A stretch of DNA of 64,000 bases from positions 3,410,001 through 3,474,000 of the forward strand of contig JAECYW010000003.1 in assembly GCA_023014335.1 (NCBI GenBank). The letters run 5' to 3'. The stretch comes from Galerina marginata (taxonomy: Eukaryota; Basidiomycota; Agaricomycetes; Agaricales; Galerinaceae). Under the pieces are notes generated by a model. It did not search any database, had not been told where the DNA came from, and saw nothing but the letters and a program-made list of their open reading frames with translations. Shown in pieces: positions 45,664-57,568 of this stretch. How positions within the stretch are numbered: the first letter of the stretch is position 1; each line of letters opens with the position of its first letter. Position numbers and translations under genes: made by a program.

Positions 45664-46508
45664 GGAACAGGTTTGAAAGCTCGAAATGGATCGGCCTTGT
45701 GGGTTAGCCATTGCCACGAACTTGACATTATAGCTGACATGGAAATCAAAAGCTAACGTAACGTCAACTTAAACTGTCATGAGTCATTGTAATGATTGAC
45801 GTGGGTAAGATTCAGAGCTGTCTTCAGAATTTGGAACAGGTTTGAAAGCTCAAAATGGATTGGCCTTGTGGGTTAGCCATTACCACGAACTTGATATTAT
45901 AGCTGACATGGGAATTAAAAGCTAATGTAATGTCAACTCAAACTGTCATGAGTCATTGTAATGATTGACATGGGTAAAATTCAGAGCTGTCTGTGGAATT
46001 TGAAACAGGTTTGAAAGCTCAAAATAGATCGGCCTTGTGGGTTAGCCATTGCCACGAACTTGACATTATAGCCGACATGGGAATCAAAAGCTAATGTAAT
46101 GTTAACTCAAACTGTCATGAGTCATTGTAATGATTGACATGGGTGAAATTCGGAGCTGTCTGTGGAATTTGAAACAGGTTTGAAAGCTCAAAATAGATCG
46201 GCCTTGTGGGTTAGCCATTGCCACGAACTTGACATTATAGCCGACATGGGAATCAAAAGCTAATGTAATGTTAACTCAAACTGTCATGAGTCATTGTAAT
46301 GATTGACATGGGTAAAATTCGGAGCTGTCTGTGGAATTTGGAACAGGTTTGAAAGCTCATAATGGATCCATCTTGTGGATTAGCCATTGCCACGAAGGCC
46401 ACGAACTTGACATTACAGCTGACATGGGAATCAAAAACTGATGTAATGTCAACTAAACCTGTTATGAGTCATTGTAATTATTGATGTGGGTAAATTCAGA
46501 GCCATGTG
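45664..46508 (+). repeat. Satellite: five tandem units of 169 bp
   Basis: Units begin (GRAACAGGTTTGAAAGCTC) at 45664, 45833, 46002, 46171 and 46340, so the spacing is exactly 169 bp four times. Each contains GGCCTTGTGGGTTAGCCATT, CCACGAACTTGACATTATAG and CTGTCATGAGTCATTGTAAT. Units 3 and 4 are nearly identical. Unit 5 is more diverged and has a short internal duplication (CCACGAAGGCCACGAAC). No long open frame spans the units. Confidence 0.92.
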
Positions 46509-46826
46509 TTATTACCAATGGTGTTAGGCATCCTAATGAGTGAATATGATGAGTAGTTGTCACACACATTGTCAAGTGTGAGAAATATGAAATCGTTGGT
46601 AAACTAATCGAACACTTGGCTTCTCACACCAAAATTCTGGTTGTAATGTTCTGATCCAAAGTGTCAACATTCAGATATAAAATAATACATTTGTTCATAT
46701 TGCGTGGGATTATATATATAAATAACCCAATGCTAGATTTACTATAAAACCAAGGCTTATAGCAATATTATTCTTTACCTTCTACCCATTACATAACACA
46801 ACATCATACTATATTTAATCGTTGCT

Positions 46827-47696
46827 ATGGAACCATCGATCATTCAATTACCAGACCCTATTACTATTCAACTACCGAACCCCGACACCATTCAACTTCC
46901 AGACCCTGACATTGATTATGCCTTTGAGGTTGACCATTACTCCTTATCAAGTAGTGGCTCTTCATCGGCCTCTGATACTATTCCTAGGAATGATCCTATT
47001 CCTGTCTTCAGTAACTGTAATGTGATAGGATGTTGCCCTGAGCAACGACCAGCATCACTATATCCGTCACAAATCATACCACCTGTGAGTAGATTTAATT
47101 TCCACTGTTATAATTTGTTATTAACAATCATGACAGCCACATTTTGCTTGTAATCTCTGTGTCTCACGTGGAATTCCTTGCACATTTGTAGCCATGGGAC
47201 AGCCATGTAGCGAATGTAGAGAATCAAGATTCACCTATTGTAGCTTTACCAATCAAGTTTCAATTCCTCGGGTCAACACTTCGCCCATTCGCTATCTGGA
47301 CGCAGTTCAGTCTGTTGCTAGTAAGCCTGCTTATTTGCCTTATAAAATATCATTATATCAATTCTGACCAACATGTTAGATGTTAGACGCATTCAAACAT
47401 CTATCAATAATTCATGCGAATATTTGAGATCATTGGCTCTCCTGACGACACAGCAGGTTAACTACCTTAATACATTGCAGAATGAGCTGCATATGATTGT
47501 TAATGGTTTAGTACGTGATACTGATTCTCAAGATGTCATGGGGCAGCCTATGTCCGATTGGGTTTATAAAGACCAATTGCTTCAAGTAATTGCAGGAATT
47601 CCCTTTATGGATTACTGTTTTAATGAAGACATTACACCTCTTATAGTGTACACACGGGCTGCTTATCCTAATCACACAGGCTATCAACAATTTTAA
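46827..47696 (+). CDS. Orphan three-exon gene, short IQLP(D/N)P repeats at the N-terminus
   Basis: Unknown family. Exons 46827-47084, 47203-47320 and 47380-47696 join in phase to 230 aa. Intron 1 is GTGAGT...GGGACAG (118 bp) and intron 2 is GTAAGC...ATGTTAG (59 bp) with a CTGAC branch-like motif. The model is favoured because the middle exon then reads CSECRESRFTYCSFTNQVSI and the join continues as AVQSVAN|VRRIQTSINNS. The N-terminus has three IQLP(D/N)P units (residues about 5-25), then an acidic, Ser-rich stretch. The C-terminal half (TTQQVNYLNTLQNELHMIVN, VYKDQLLQVIAGIPFMDYCF) looks helical. Four cysteines lie in or near the second exon. There is no signal peptide. It is not similar to the gene at 43.7 kb. 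Confidence 0.6.
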
Positions 47697-48212
47697 TTTA
47701 TAATGATTTATTTTATTTTGACATTCGATTTCTTAGATTCATTTAATCTTACTCTAATATTTATTATTTTTATGGATCTTCTAAATTTCATATTTAAGAA
47801 TCCAGCATTTATTAATTCACTCAGATAATTGACTGTTTATTTAGTTATCTGTAAACAATAGTAAATAATTAATTAAGAAATCAAACGACTTCTGAGTGAT
47901 AGCCAATATTGATGCCTGACATGTCAACTCATAGGTATAAATACACACAACATTACAGTCATCTTCCACCCCTACCTGTTTATTTTGTTAGCACTTACAT
48001 AAGAGGCAAAATGTGGCCTCCGCGAAAAAAAATAAAAATTTTGGTGGGCATTTCTGGTGATAGTAGTGGTCTTCGAGGACTAAAATATTTCTAACTTGTA
48101 CTGGATATCCATCAACATGTCTGAATGCCTTAGATAGCCAGAATTCTGCCACCCATACGCTAGAACATTGTGTTTATTTGAAGTGAGCAAGTCGGCTAAA
48201 TGTGCCGTCTGG
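47697..48212. other. AT-rich spacer
   Basis: No coding frame, repeat or RNA gene recognised. Confidence 0.5.
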
Positions 48213-48220
48213 GCCGCCAC
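48213..48220 (+). repeat. 8-bp target-site duplication, left
   Basis: GCCGCCAC, repeated at 48877-48884 directly after the MITE. Confidence 0.9.
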
Positions 48221-48876
48221 TAGGGCTGTGCACCGTACCTGTATCGACGGGTTGTACGGATGGGTCTTACGGGTAAATGCCCGTCCCGTCGGCGCCTCAA
48301 GAGCACACAAGAACGGCCCGTCAGACGACGGGTACATGCCGTCATCACCCGTCAATCTATGGCCGTAACGGCCGTCGTACGGGTCTAATGATAAATGCCC
48401 AAATTAGGCAATAAATCGGTTGGAAAATGTTCTTGAAGTCTGGCAGATGGCTGACTAACACCCAATTTAAGTCCCGCGAGCATTGTCGGAGGGGAGTGAC
48501 ACGGTGGGTGAGCAGTATTTATTGGAACACCGCCATTATAGAGTCCGTTTGGGGGTATTGCATTCGGTGTCAGGACTGGACATAGTGTCTCTCGGTCATG
48601 CAAGTCCTAATATTCATGTCTAAGCCTCTAATATACTATAGCAACTACCTAGAACACTTCTCTAATCCACTAGCTTACAAGAAATTCAATAAAAAACTGA
48701 AAATGTCGTGGAAGAAAGAAAACGGCCGTCGACGGCCGTTTTAACCCGTTTCAGACCCGTCCCGACCCGTTTGGATTTGGCGGTCAAGCCAAAACGGGAC
48801 GGTCGTGTCGGTATCCTACCCGTTTGACCCGTAAGCTCGACGGCCGTACCCGTAATACGGCCGGTGCGCAGCCCTA
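48221..48876. mobile_element. hAT-type MITE, element 1 (656 bp)
   Basis: Starts TAGGGCTGTGCACCG and ends CGGTGCGCAGCCCTA, a 15-bp inverted repeat with one mismatch. It is flanked by a perfect 8-bp duplication GCCGCCAC. Both end regions carry many ACGGCCGT / CGTACGGG / CCGTCCCG words in both orientations, the subterminal repeats typical of hAT elements. No transposase frame is present. An 8-bp duplication is diagnostic for hAT. It is the same family as 55555-56135. Confidence 0.9.
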
Positions 48877-48884
48877 GCCGCCAC
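48877..48884 (+). repeat. 8-bp target-site duplication, right
   Basis: GCCGCCAC, identical to 48213-48220. Confidence 0.9.
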
Positions 48885-50620
48885 CTACCATTTATAGTAG
48901 CCTATATAATATTTGTAATCTTAGTCAGCGGAAAAATCTTGGGGGTCGAAAATTCGAAAAGTTGCAGGATGAACGGCAAAGCATGAAAAAAGACTCAGAA
49001 TAGAAATGGGGAAATTTCATGAATGGTCAATATCTCGGTCAAACTTTGATAAAATTTAAATCCATCTTCATAGACCTCTAAGGATCGTCAAAACCTTCAA
49101 TTATACAGTCTTAAAAGTGTGGGAAGATATTTGGTCGGCGAGGAATATCTGGTCATTGTTTGCTCACGTAAGGTAGCTGGCCCCTACCTTATGTCTTTCG
49201 CGCTCAATTCACGTCAACTTATGCTCATTTGTACCTGTAAGTTCGTAGAATAGTGTAGTTATGTTATGTTATACGTATATAAGACTAAATAACAAGGTTT
49301 GGAAGGGAAAAAACACAAAATTATGCACACCTGCCAAAAGCCCCGGCTCAGGCCAAAGCCAGGCCGGGCCAAGCCTGGTTTTTGGCTTTTGGCCCGGCTC
49401 ATACTTTTGTCAGGCCTGAGCCACCTCAAGCCAGGCCAAAGCCGGGGCTTTCAGGCCAAGCCCGAGCCGGCACATCACTATTACTACTCCTATCTTCTTC
49501 AGGGACATCGAGACAATGACAGTACTGGTAGTTATTAACTGGGTGGGATGGTCACTAAACAGACCTCGCCGATGCATCCAGGACGTCAATTGACGTGAGG
49601 ACGATCACCTGCGAGGATCTATGTTCCTACCCATGATGATGCCGCTGATTCAACGCTAGCGACAAAGATGACGGAATGGGTTGGTGACAGTGCATAGCTG
49701 CGAGTGGCATTAGCACCGCCCTTGCAGGAATTACATCGCCATGGTGGGGGTCGTCGTCGCTGCGTCTGTGTCGTCAGGATGGGAAATCAGCAGCAGCAGT
49801 GGCCGAGTCGGATGGTGGGTGGCGGACAGAGGCCACAAAGAAAGGCAATAAGCACGATCTGGCATGAAAAAGGGGGTGAGTAAGCAGGTGCACAGTGCTA
49901 TGACACACCTAGCACCACTGTCTTGTCGTGTTGTAATACTACGTGGCAAGGTGTTAGATTTGGTATACGTCACCGTTTGCACGAAGGTCGTCGCCGCCTT
50001 TTGTGTTGTTGTCAGCTCGGGAGGAGGTTACGATGCTCTGCTGACGATAGCTTTGAGAGAGTCGGGCGCAATGTGAGGTGTTGATACTGAGGCCACAGCG
50101 CAAGCGCGGGTAAGTGCTGGAAACGGCAAGACCAGTTGAATATTGTGATGTGTGTGGGCCGTTCTGTGTGAGTGTTTGAGCAGCATGAAAGCTGGAAAGA
50201 GTATGGAACGGATCGGAACGGATCGAGCCGCAAGGTTGGAATCGTCACGTACGGAGCGGGTCTACCTATACGAGGGTCTCCCCTTGTCATTTTTGGCCGC
50301 TCAGCTTTCATGTGAATCGCCTTCGAGTCGGCCCAAATCGATAGATGGGAGGGGCACGCAACATCTGCAGGGTGCCAGTGATTTGATGTGTCTAATAAAT
50401 AAACCTATATCAGCAGTTACCGAGGCACCAGTGAAGTGTTATCATAAATGTACGAACCGAAGTACCATGGGCGAGGTGCATCGAGTAAATTGGTATGGAA
50501 AGGGTAGGATAAAACGTTGAATGATGGATGTTGAGGGCGACAACGACGGAAATATAAGAAAGTCCGAAAATAGAAGGCGGGATATGCCGGCTAAGTGACC
50601 GTATCATGGACCCATGGCTC
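48885..50620. other. Gene-poor region with a palindromic GGCC-rich tract
   Basis: At about 49332-49482 the words GGCTCAGGCCAAAGCC, CCAGGCCGGGCC, GGCCTGAGCC and CCAGGCCAAAGCCGGGGC occur in both orientations, as in the middle of a MITE. The right end (GAGCCGGCACATCACTA) looks like an element terminus, but I find no matching left end, so it is probably truncated. The rest contains only short frames. Confidence 0.4.
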
Positions 50621-50630
50621 CAGACGTTAA

Positions 50631-50660
50631 AATAATGAACCCTATAAATAGGATTCATAA
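50631..50660 (-). promoter_or_regulatory. Inverted-repeat TATA element, copy 1 (weak)
   Basis: AATAATGAACCCTATAAATAGGATTCAT. It resembles the stronger copies at 55311 and 63848. A leftward (minus-strand) promoter is inferred from the paralogous loci that lie left of those copies. No gene is resolved here. Confidence 0.35.
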
Positions 50661-53200
50661 TTGCATTAGTAGCGAGGTGCAATGTGCCGCTTGTTAGAGT
50701 TGTTGGAACAGATCAGAACCAATAAATATCTACAAGTGTATGGGGACGCTACCCATGACGGACCGGCGTCGGATGTAAAAATATCAGCCGCGAGTTGTAG
50801 ACGCAAAATCTGATACTTGATTTGTGAGCCACTGCTATGCATGGCAGATCTCATCTTTAACTTTTTTCCTCCTTCCAGTTGGTAATATATTTTAAATAAT
50901 ATGGTTGACGTAGCTTGACTTAAAAAGACCTTTCGAGACCCTCAGGCAAATATCAAGTCATCCTCAAAGTGGCTAAAAGCCGTAACTGACGTTTTACTCC
51001 ATATGCAAAGTTAAACTATTTACTTGTAACCTTTTACACTATCCAACATAGCAGAAACCGTACACTGTCACGTCCGGTCGTTTTCATATTCGATCTGCGG
51101 TCAAACATATCAGGTAGAGTTACGCACAGTGTGTCTATCTTCCAGAACTCGGTCGCGGCGCGACAAATGGGTTAATGGCCTGGACCAAAATAAGGTAGAT
51201 GCTGACGGCGAGTGGAATTGGCGCCTCGTCAACGAACAAGTACCTGCCAAAATTGAAACGGATAATAGATTAGATTAATAAAAATGATAAGCTGACTTTG
51301 TAGAATATAAGCCCTGCGCCGCCACCTCGCCCCGCTTAATCACAGCCGTATACATTTATCGGGAATTGCCACAAGCCGCATTAGCAAGCAGAATGATAAA
51401 TAGCTACCATAGTTTGGCCGTAGAAGGGGTGATGGGAGGAGTCAGAGGCTAATGAGGTTGTGGGAAGCGCTGGTCACTGCCAGCGTACAGGCGTGTCATG
51501 GCTCTTGCCCCAGTGCGGGTGGTTTGGCATGTCGGCATCCTCCACAGTTCAGTTCCTCACAGATGTAGGATAACTTGGCAAAACTGGCGTCGCAGATGTG
51601 GACAGGGTTTGGCCGCGTCTATTTTTTTTGTGGACTTGTGGCGTCCTTATACTAATGCGGAAGGGCTTCCACATTGGCTTGGAAACCTCGACTCGCAGCA
51701 TCCTGTCGCATAGTAGGGTGGAAGAATAGTGGCGCCGCAACGTTGGGAATGCGTATTGGATAGCAATCGCGAGTCATTTCGTGATGTACCTGCTATGCCC
51801 CTTGCTATGAGTTGGCAGTGAGTGTGACGGCGTACTGGTGATGGGCTAATTATAGCTACGACGGATTTAGCTGCCGGTTAGCTGGACAGCCGACGACGTC
51901 ACGCGACGTAGCCGTTAATTCTGAATAATAGCCTTCACTCAAATACTCACTCAAAGAAAAGCCTATAATGAGGATCTACGGGTGAAGGATGAAATATTTT
52001 GTAAATGTCCGAACTTCGGAGCACTTATGAACGGTCCGAATGCCCGCTGAGTTGATCGCCGGATTTGATGCCGGATTTTCCATTTCTGACCGAATTGCTG
52101 ATTTCCGTCCTCACCAGCACATACCCGCTCTCCACTCTCAAGTGCCTTTCCCTTTGATAATGCGTGTAGTCCGGAAGTTGAAGGAAAATGGCAGGTATGA
52201 ATACACCGGGAAGGTCGCGGAAACGACTACGCTGGGCTGGCAATCGACGCTTTACAACATCCTAATGCTGGTCAGCACCATGATCATGACACCTTGCGGT
52301 TGCTGCCATGATACTGTAAGTACTACCGGATAGTTGGTAATTTTACCCGCGGTTCCCACACGAAGTCAGAACCGGTCGCATAGGTGTGGATGTTACAAGC
52401 CACGTCGGTAAGAAGGTACCTTCCATGCTGTAAAGTCATGACAAGGCTCGATATTGGCGATGAGCCATACCATGTAGGCTCGAGGTTCAGCTGTCCCGAC
52501 GTGTATTGGAGTCCAGCCCAAGCACCTAGTCGACAATCGCATTGCGTGACGTATGGTGATGTCGACGTGAATGGCCAAACCGATGTCGGATATATCCTCC
52601 TCGCCCAGTGCAACAGTGTGCGCCCATGATTTTTCATCTCACTACTTTCTAATTTGTTTCTTTCATAGGTTTGGCAAATTTGATATCTATCAGCATCTGT
52701 TATACCAGTCGGACGGCTGCATAAATTATTTGTCTGTATTCGAAACATTAATCGCAGCCACCCTATTCGACAGCGGCCATACGGTGTCCGTTTATTTAGT
52801 AAACATTTAAGGCTCGTCGTCTTCCTATGTATTAATCATCTAACAACAATTTTCGGTGTCTTCGTCCACAATTACGCTCAGCCCAAGATGGCGAGGGCGA
52901 GGAGAAAAAGCATTAGTATCACTGACGAATGATTTACAGCGCGCGATTGATGACAATAGGTATAATATCGTGCGTAGGAACTCGTGTATGCGGGACGTGC
53001 AGAGTACGACCTCGCCATTTAATTATGCAACGCCAGTTCTCAGGGATAAGAGCATAGTAAACATAGTAAAATGTCTAACTTTATTTGCCGCAAATATTGC
53101 CCGCGAATTGAATATGTTCCTCACTGGAGTAGTACTGGTCTCGACGGCTCGGGTAAAATAAATAATAAGCGTACATCAGATGCTATATTGTGAAATACTT
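50661..53200. other. Region without a confident gene
   Basis: 2.5 kb of mixed composition. Short frames on both strands (for example the 97 codons at 52040-52333) have no motif, splice context or repeat support. I see no RNA gene. Confidence 0.4.
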
Positions 53201-53299
53201 GCTGGCTAATAAGCGATATATCTGATATGACTACCTGCCATTCTTCGAACTCAATCCATTGTGAGACCAATGATCCTATATACTCCTCGTTCAAATATC

Positions 53300-55260
53300 G
53301 ACGTCCTAGAATCGAGGTAGCTGTTACATTGTAATTTGTCTGTCTCCACGCGAGAGAATTTCGGCTATAAAGTACCAGATCAAAGCCCGTCTGTTGTCGA
53401 TATTGGAGGTTAAATTATAGTAACGTGTCAGGCGGGTTCTTAATGATATAATATTTTGACGGTGGTGTACGTTCCAACGTTGCCGATAACCAGGGAACCA
53501 TATAAAGATATGCCAATGCAGAATACCGCGATGGTGCGCGTCGAGCGTCGGTTGCGCCGTCAGCTGTGACATATGATTATCTAGGCGATTTCATTAGCAG
53601 GAAGAAAGAAGGCTTAATTTGTCAAGAGTGATACTGACCCGAATGTTGGTCATGATCTATGAAGTTGCTATTGATATCAGTCATGGCTCCTTTCGATTGT
53701 CCTTTAAAGGAACAAATAGGTTAGGCGTAAGTCTTAGTAAGAAATCGAGCTAATGATTACCTCCGAAAGTGTGAAAAGTGTATGAGATACCAGTGGCATA
53801 ACGGAAAATATCGTACTTATATGTGCGGTTTTTTGAGGTGAACGTCATATCCAGTCAATTGATCTCATCGTAGATCTGGAAATAGCTACAATAAATAAAG
53901 TGATCATAATAAAAACATATGTCAACATTAAATAAGCAACAAGCATACGTCGACATCGGATAATTGGTATTTGTTTGTATGACGGCTGTGATTCTTTATC
54001 CAAGGGCCGATCGTGAGCCAAGCTGGCGCTGGCGGAATGTTGAGTGACGATGGTTCATTCGGAAGCTAGAAAACGGAGCAAATAAATATCTGGTATGAAT
54101 AATAATAATAAAAAACATAAACGCACGAAGAACGGCTCTTCGGGCCTGGTCATATCACACAACACCTTTCTCAATCATCATACAGCCACCGGGTCATCGT
54201 CCGGGCGGCAAGCACAATTGATGGTGTCGGAGTATGTCCATGCAATCGTTTGCGTTGTCAAGACTGTGAAGTAAATGACGACAGGGCTGCTGAGGTTTAT
54301 TCAATGTGCATTCACGAACAGCAGTGGCGGAACGTTGCGCCGTACCGCGATGGGATGTTGATATGCTATAAACGACTGAGTATTAATTAAACACGAAGAG
54401 GAACTTGAACCCACCTGAGAATTGTGTCAAACAGCGCTATGGGCCTGATCACTTCCGAAACGCTTTCTTCCAAGACTTGTCTCAATTTCGGTCGTTATCC
54501 ATGTTGCGAACACCATTGCTGAGGTGCGAGAGTGGCATGTGTGAGTCACACTCAGGTGCTGGTAAAGATATGATGTTCACCGAGCTTTGATGGTAGGATC
54601 ATCGACGATTGGACGGCACCAGTGCGGCGCGATACAAAGTATCAGCCATGGCTTGTTTGAAATGGAACAAAAAGGGGGTTACAATGGGGAAATGAGGGCA
54701 GTGGGTCTCAAGGAAAAAGTTTGAGGCATGATGAGGGTGTCGGTGGCTGTAAAATCTTATATTGGAGGTAATGGTTTAATGACCGATGTAGATAAATTGC
54801 GCGGGAGGCAAAGGACAAGTGGCGATGCACCAGGCAGCAAAAAGGTAACTTAGGATAAGAATAAATGGGTGGTGGACCAAATTGTGGTGGGAGAGATCGA
54901 GTGCAACGGCGTATGAGTGGGGTGAGTGACGTGGCAATGTTGGGACCCATCAACGAACTTCTGCATGTGGACAAACGTTGGGATGGCGAGAATGTGCGGC
55001 AATCGCAACATCTGCGCTGTAGAGAGAGGCATGCAGGACCATCGACTCGCGATGGAAGCTAGGGGGGAGAAAGTTACGGTTACTTGAAAAGTTAAGGGAC
55101 AACGGTGAAAGGACTTACCCAATATTCAATATTCGATTTTTCATGGAGTACGGCACGACAATAAACAACGAGATCGATGATGAAGAAAGGATGGAAGGAC
55201 GGCGTGAACGAGGGAAACAAGAGGAACACTGGTGACCGTTTGATGTTGTCTTGCCGACGA
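53300..55260 (-). pseudogene. Decayed locus, possibly a small secreted protein gene (copy 1)
   Basis: Pieces of this stretch align with pieces at 60.9-63.9 kb in the same order on the minus strand. VNIISLPAPECDSH (near 54550) pairs with VNDVTPSPATRVPECESH. ATFRHCCS (near 54330) pairs with PTFHSCCS. GQSKGAMTDINSNF (near 53680) pairs with AKGQIITDGAGNTF. Between them splice-like signals are kept (CTCAG|GTGGGT, GGAG|GTAATC...TTTAAAG). One good exon pair joins YDIFRYATGISYTFHTFG to GQSKGAMTDINSNF. Stops and phase breaks elsewhere prevent one open model. I cannot name the family. It may be a gene with many small exons that I have mis-joined. Confidence 0.4.
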
Positions 55261-55310
55261 AGGCGGACAATTATAAATAGAAAGCGACGTCTGCCGGACC
55301 GGTCCAGCTC

Positions 55311-55345
55311 AATAATAGAGCGAGTCCTATAAATGGAACTCGTGG
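55311..55345 (-). promoter_or_regulatory. Inverted-repeat TATA element, copy 2
   Basis: CGAGTCCTATAAATGGAACTCG: inverted flanks around TATAAAT, preceded by AATAATAGAG. It stands just right of the decayed minus-strand locus at 53.3-55.3 kb, in promoter position for leftward transcription. Confidence 0.5.
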
Positions 55346-55546
55346 ACGGATCCGGGACTTGGATTCGGAAAGATTCATAGAGAGCAGTAGAGAAATTTAA
55401 ATTTACCCAGACATCGATTGGTAGGAGTCGCTCGAAAAGACAATTCTGTTAAGAGAAACAGTAGGCATTCCGCATGCGGAGGAAGTTTTCTAGGTAGTAA
55501 TGCAAGTCATATATAATCTGACGGATTTGCGACGCTCTGATAGGTT

Positions 55547-55554
55547 GTAGTGGG
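55547..55554 (+). repeat. 8-bp target-site duplication, left
   Basis: GTAGTGGG, repeated at 56136-56143. Confidence 0.9.
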
Positions 55555-56135
55555 TAGGGCTGCGCACCGGCCGTATTACGGGTACGGCCGTCGAAATTAC
55601 GGTTGAAACGGGTGTTCTGAAATGCTGAACGGGACGGGATGGGTTAAAACCGGCCGTAAACGGGTATGACGGCCGTTTTTGTTACTCCCCACTTATTTTT
55701 GTTGTATGTTCATTTTTTCTGCTCTTCGAGGAGAACCATTGAACTTACCTGGTGTTCAAAACACGTAGGCGGAGAATCAGTTAAGTTTTGAGCATTAACT
55801 ACCAACCTTTCGAGGTTATTGATAAGGCGCGGGGTTTGAATTCTGATCAGCCTCCGACATTTTGCGTCGATCAGTGGCTTGGAGAGTCAACTTAAGGTCT
55901 GCGGTGTTGCCAATGCTTAAAGAGGGCATCGAAAAACCTAGATATCTGCCTCTGGTAAGTGATAGCCTATGAATAACGGGGAAATATTAATGTTATATGT
56001 GGTAGCCGTATGACGGCCGTAACGGGTCTTGACGGACGGGTTCGACGGGGTGTCCCAAAACCTCTGACGGGACGGGAAAATACCCGTCAGACCCGGCCGT
56101 ACACCCGTCGCTTACGGTTACGGTGCGCAGCCCTA
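55555..56135. mobile_element. hAT-type MITE, element 2 (581 bp)
   Basis: TAGGGCTGCGCACCG at the left end and CGGTGCGCAGCCCTA at the right end are perfect 15-bp inverted repeats, flanked by a perfect 8-bp duplication GTAGTGGG. Subterminal ACGGCCGT/ACGGGT words match element 1. The centre differs from that of element 1, so the two are family members and not recent copies of one another. No transposase frame is present. Confidence 0.9.
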
Positions 56136-56143
56136 GTAGTGGG
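56136..56143 (+). repeat. 8-bp target-site duplication, right
   Basis: GTAGTGGG, identical to 55547-55554. Confidence 0.9.
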
Positions 56144-56416
56144 AGCTTTCCAGTCCTATTGTTTTTGTGCACGTCTTCCGTCTTATGGAACAAGAACATC
56201 TGGAGCTAGAGCACGAGTGCATTTTTATTGTTTATTGCGGATTCTGGTAGGTAGTTATATATTTTCAGTCTTAACGTTATATGCACGGGTATCATGATAT
56301 TGGCTCTGTAATAATCACTCATCGTCTGAATAATTTACGAAGGTTATTCGTGTATATGTGTTGACGCGTTGATACATGAATTTGGCCGTTGGTTAGTTAT
56401 ACTACGCCAATACGAA

Positions 56417-57568
56417 TTACAGCCAAATATATTCCATTTCCGATTGGGCGGGGGATTGATGCGCGTTATAATATACCTCCCAGTATCGTGAAATGCCTGA
56501 GCTGAGTGTTGGTATATTTTCGTCGTCATGGAAGTACGGACTGAGTAGCTCGTGTCCCGTCCATTCGACTTCTTTTGAGAACCTTAATCTGTCCCAGTGA
56601 ATGGTTGCAAAGGTCAGACGGACGAGATTTTGTCTGAGCAAGCCAGCTTTCTTGATATGAAGGCCCTGTATTGACATCGCTTCTTCAAAGCTTATGATGT
56701 ATATCGTGGACGTTGTCCAGTCGTTGAGATAGAAATTCTCTAGTAAAGGGAATATTGGAGGCGTGGTCGTTAAGATCTCGGATGCTTCCTATGTTAAATT
56801 TTAAATCTAATGATGAACGATCGTCAAAGTTCGATAAATGCTCACCAGAGCGTTGACATCGGGAGTTCTTAAAGTCAAGTTTTCTAGGTTTGGGAAGCAA
56901 CGGCCAAGATTCAACATTGGCAGGGCTATGTGTGAACCGATAGCCTCATCGAGAGCAATGTTTAGTTGGCGAATGCTATGGTTTTTCTTCGTGTTATCCG
57001 TGAGGGAAGTAAGGCAATAGATAAACTCTTGCTTGTTCATCAGGTCTGTGATGTGAATCGAGGTCAAATTGCGATGTCGATTGATGTCGATTAATCGTAC
57101 GGCGCTGTTAATTTTCAACTCTTGCAGCCGACTGATATGGCATTGTTGTACTGAAACTGACGAGCCGATATTGTCAATGACACCGTTGACGACTACGAGT
57201 TTTCTGTCGAGGAGAAAATGGGATAGGAGATATGTGTTGTGCGAGGGGATATCCAGCGTCAATTTTTGCAGGTTTTCCGTGAGTAGAAGGGCGTCACAGA
57301 GGGCGCAAAATGTAAGGATAGTATCCGAATCAGATGACGCAATAAAGTGGAGGTTTCTTACATACGTCGCGTAGTTTTGTTTCGACTTTACGATGGTTTC
57401 GAAGAATTGTTTCGCATGACGGCCTAAAATTAACACCCTTCGGTATAATAGCTTCGCAGTGATATCATGCAGCAGCCAACAAGTGCGAATAAGAGATAGT
57501 CGATCTCCGGATTGGAGATTTGCAGCTATTTCCGTTAATAGTTCGTTTGCAAGAAATGATAGACTCAT
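56417..57568 (-). CDS. F-box protein, second family (copy 1)
   Basis: Likely SCF ubiquitin-ligase adaptor. Exon 1 is 56846-57568 and exon 2 is 56417-56788, with a 57-bp intron (GTGAGC...ACATAG) between them, giving 364 aa in one phase. The F-box is at the very N-terminus, residues about 5-45: FLANELLTEIAANLQSGDRL, then RTCWLLHDITAKLLYRRV. This form (L.NELL.EI...L...D......TC..LH.I...LLYRR) is common in fungi and is unlike the long-linker F-box of the 0.7-16.6 kb array. The rest has leucine-rich strands (LQKLTLDI, LQELKINS, LTSIHITD, IRQLNIAL, LENLTLRT) spaced like LRRs. The paralog at 58.8-59.9 kb has the same length and intron position. Confidence 0.82.

Noticed and set aside
45664..46508. 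CRISPR array
   Set aside because: Units are 169 bp direct tandem repeats without spacers, and the genome is eukaryotic.
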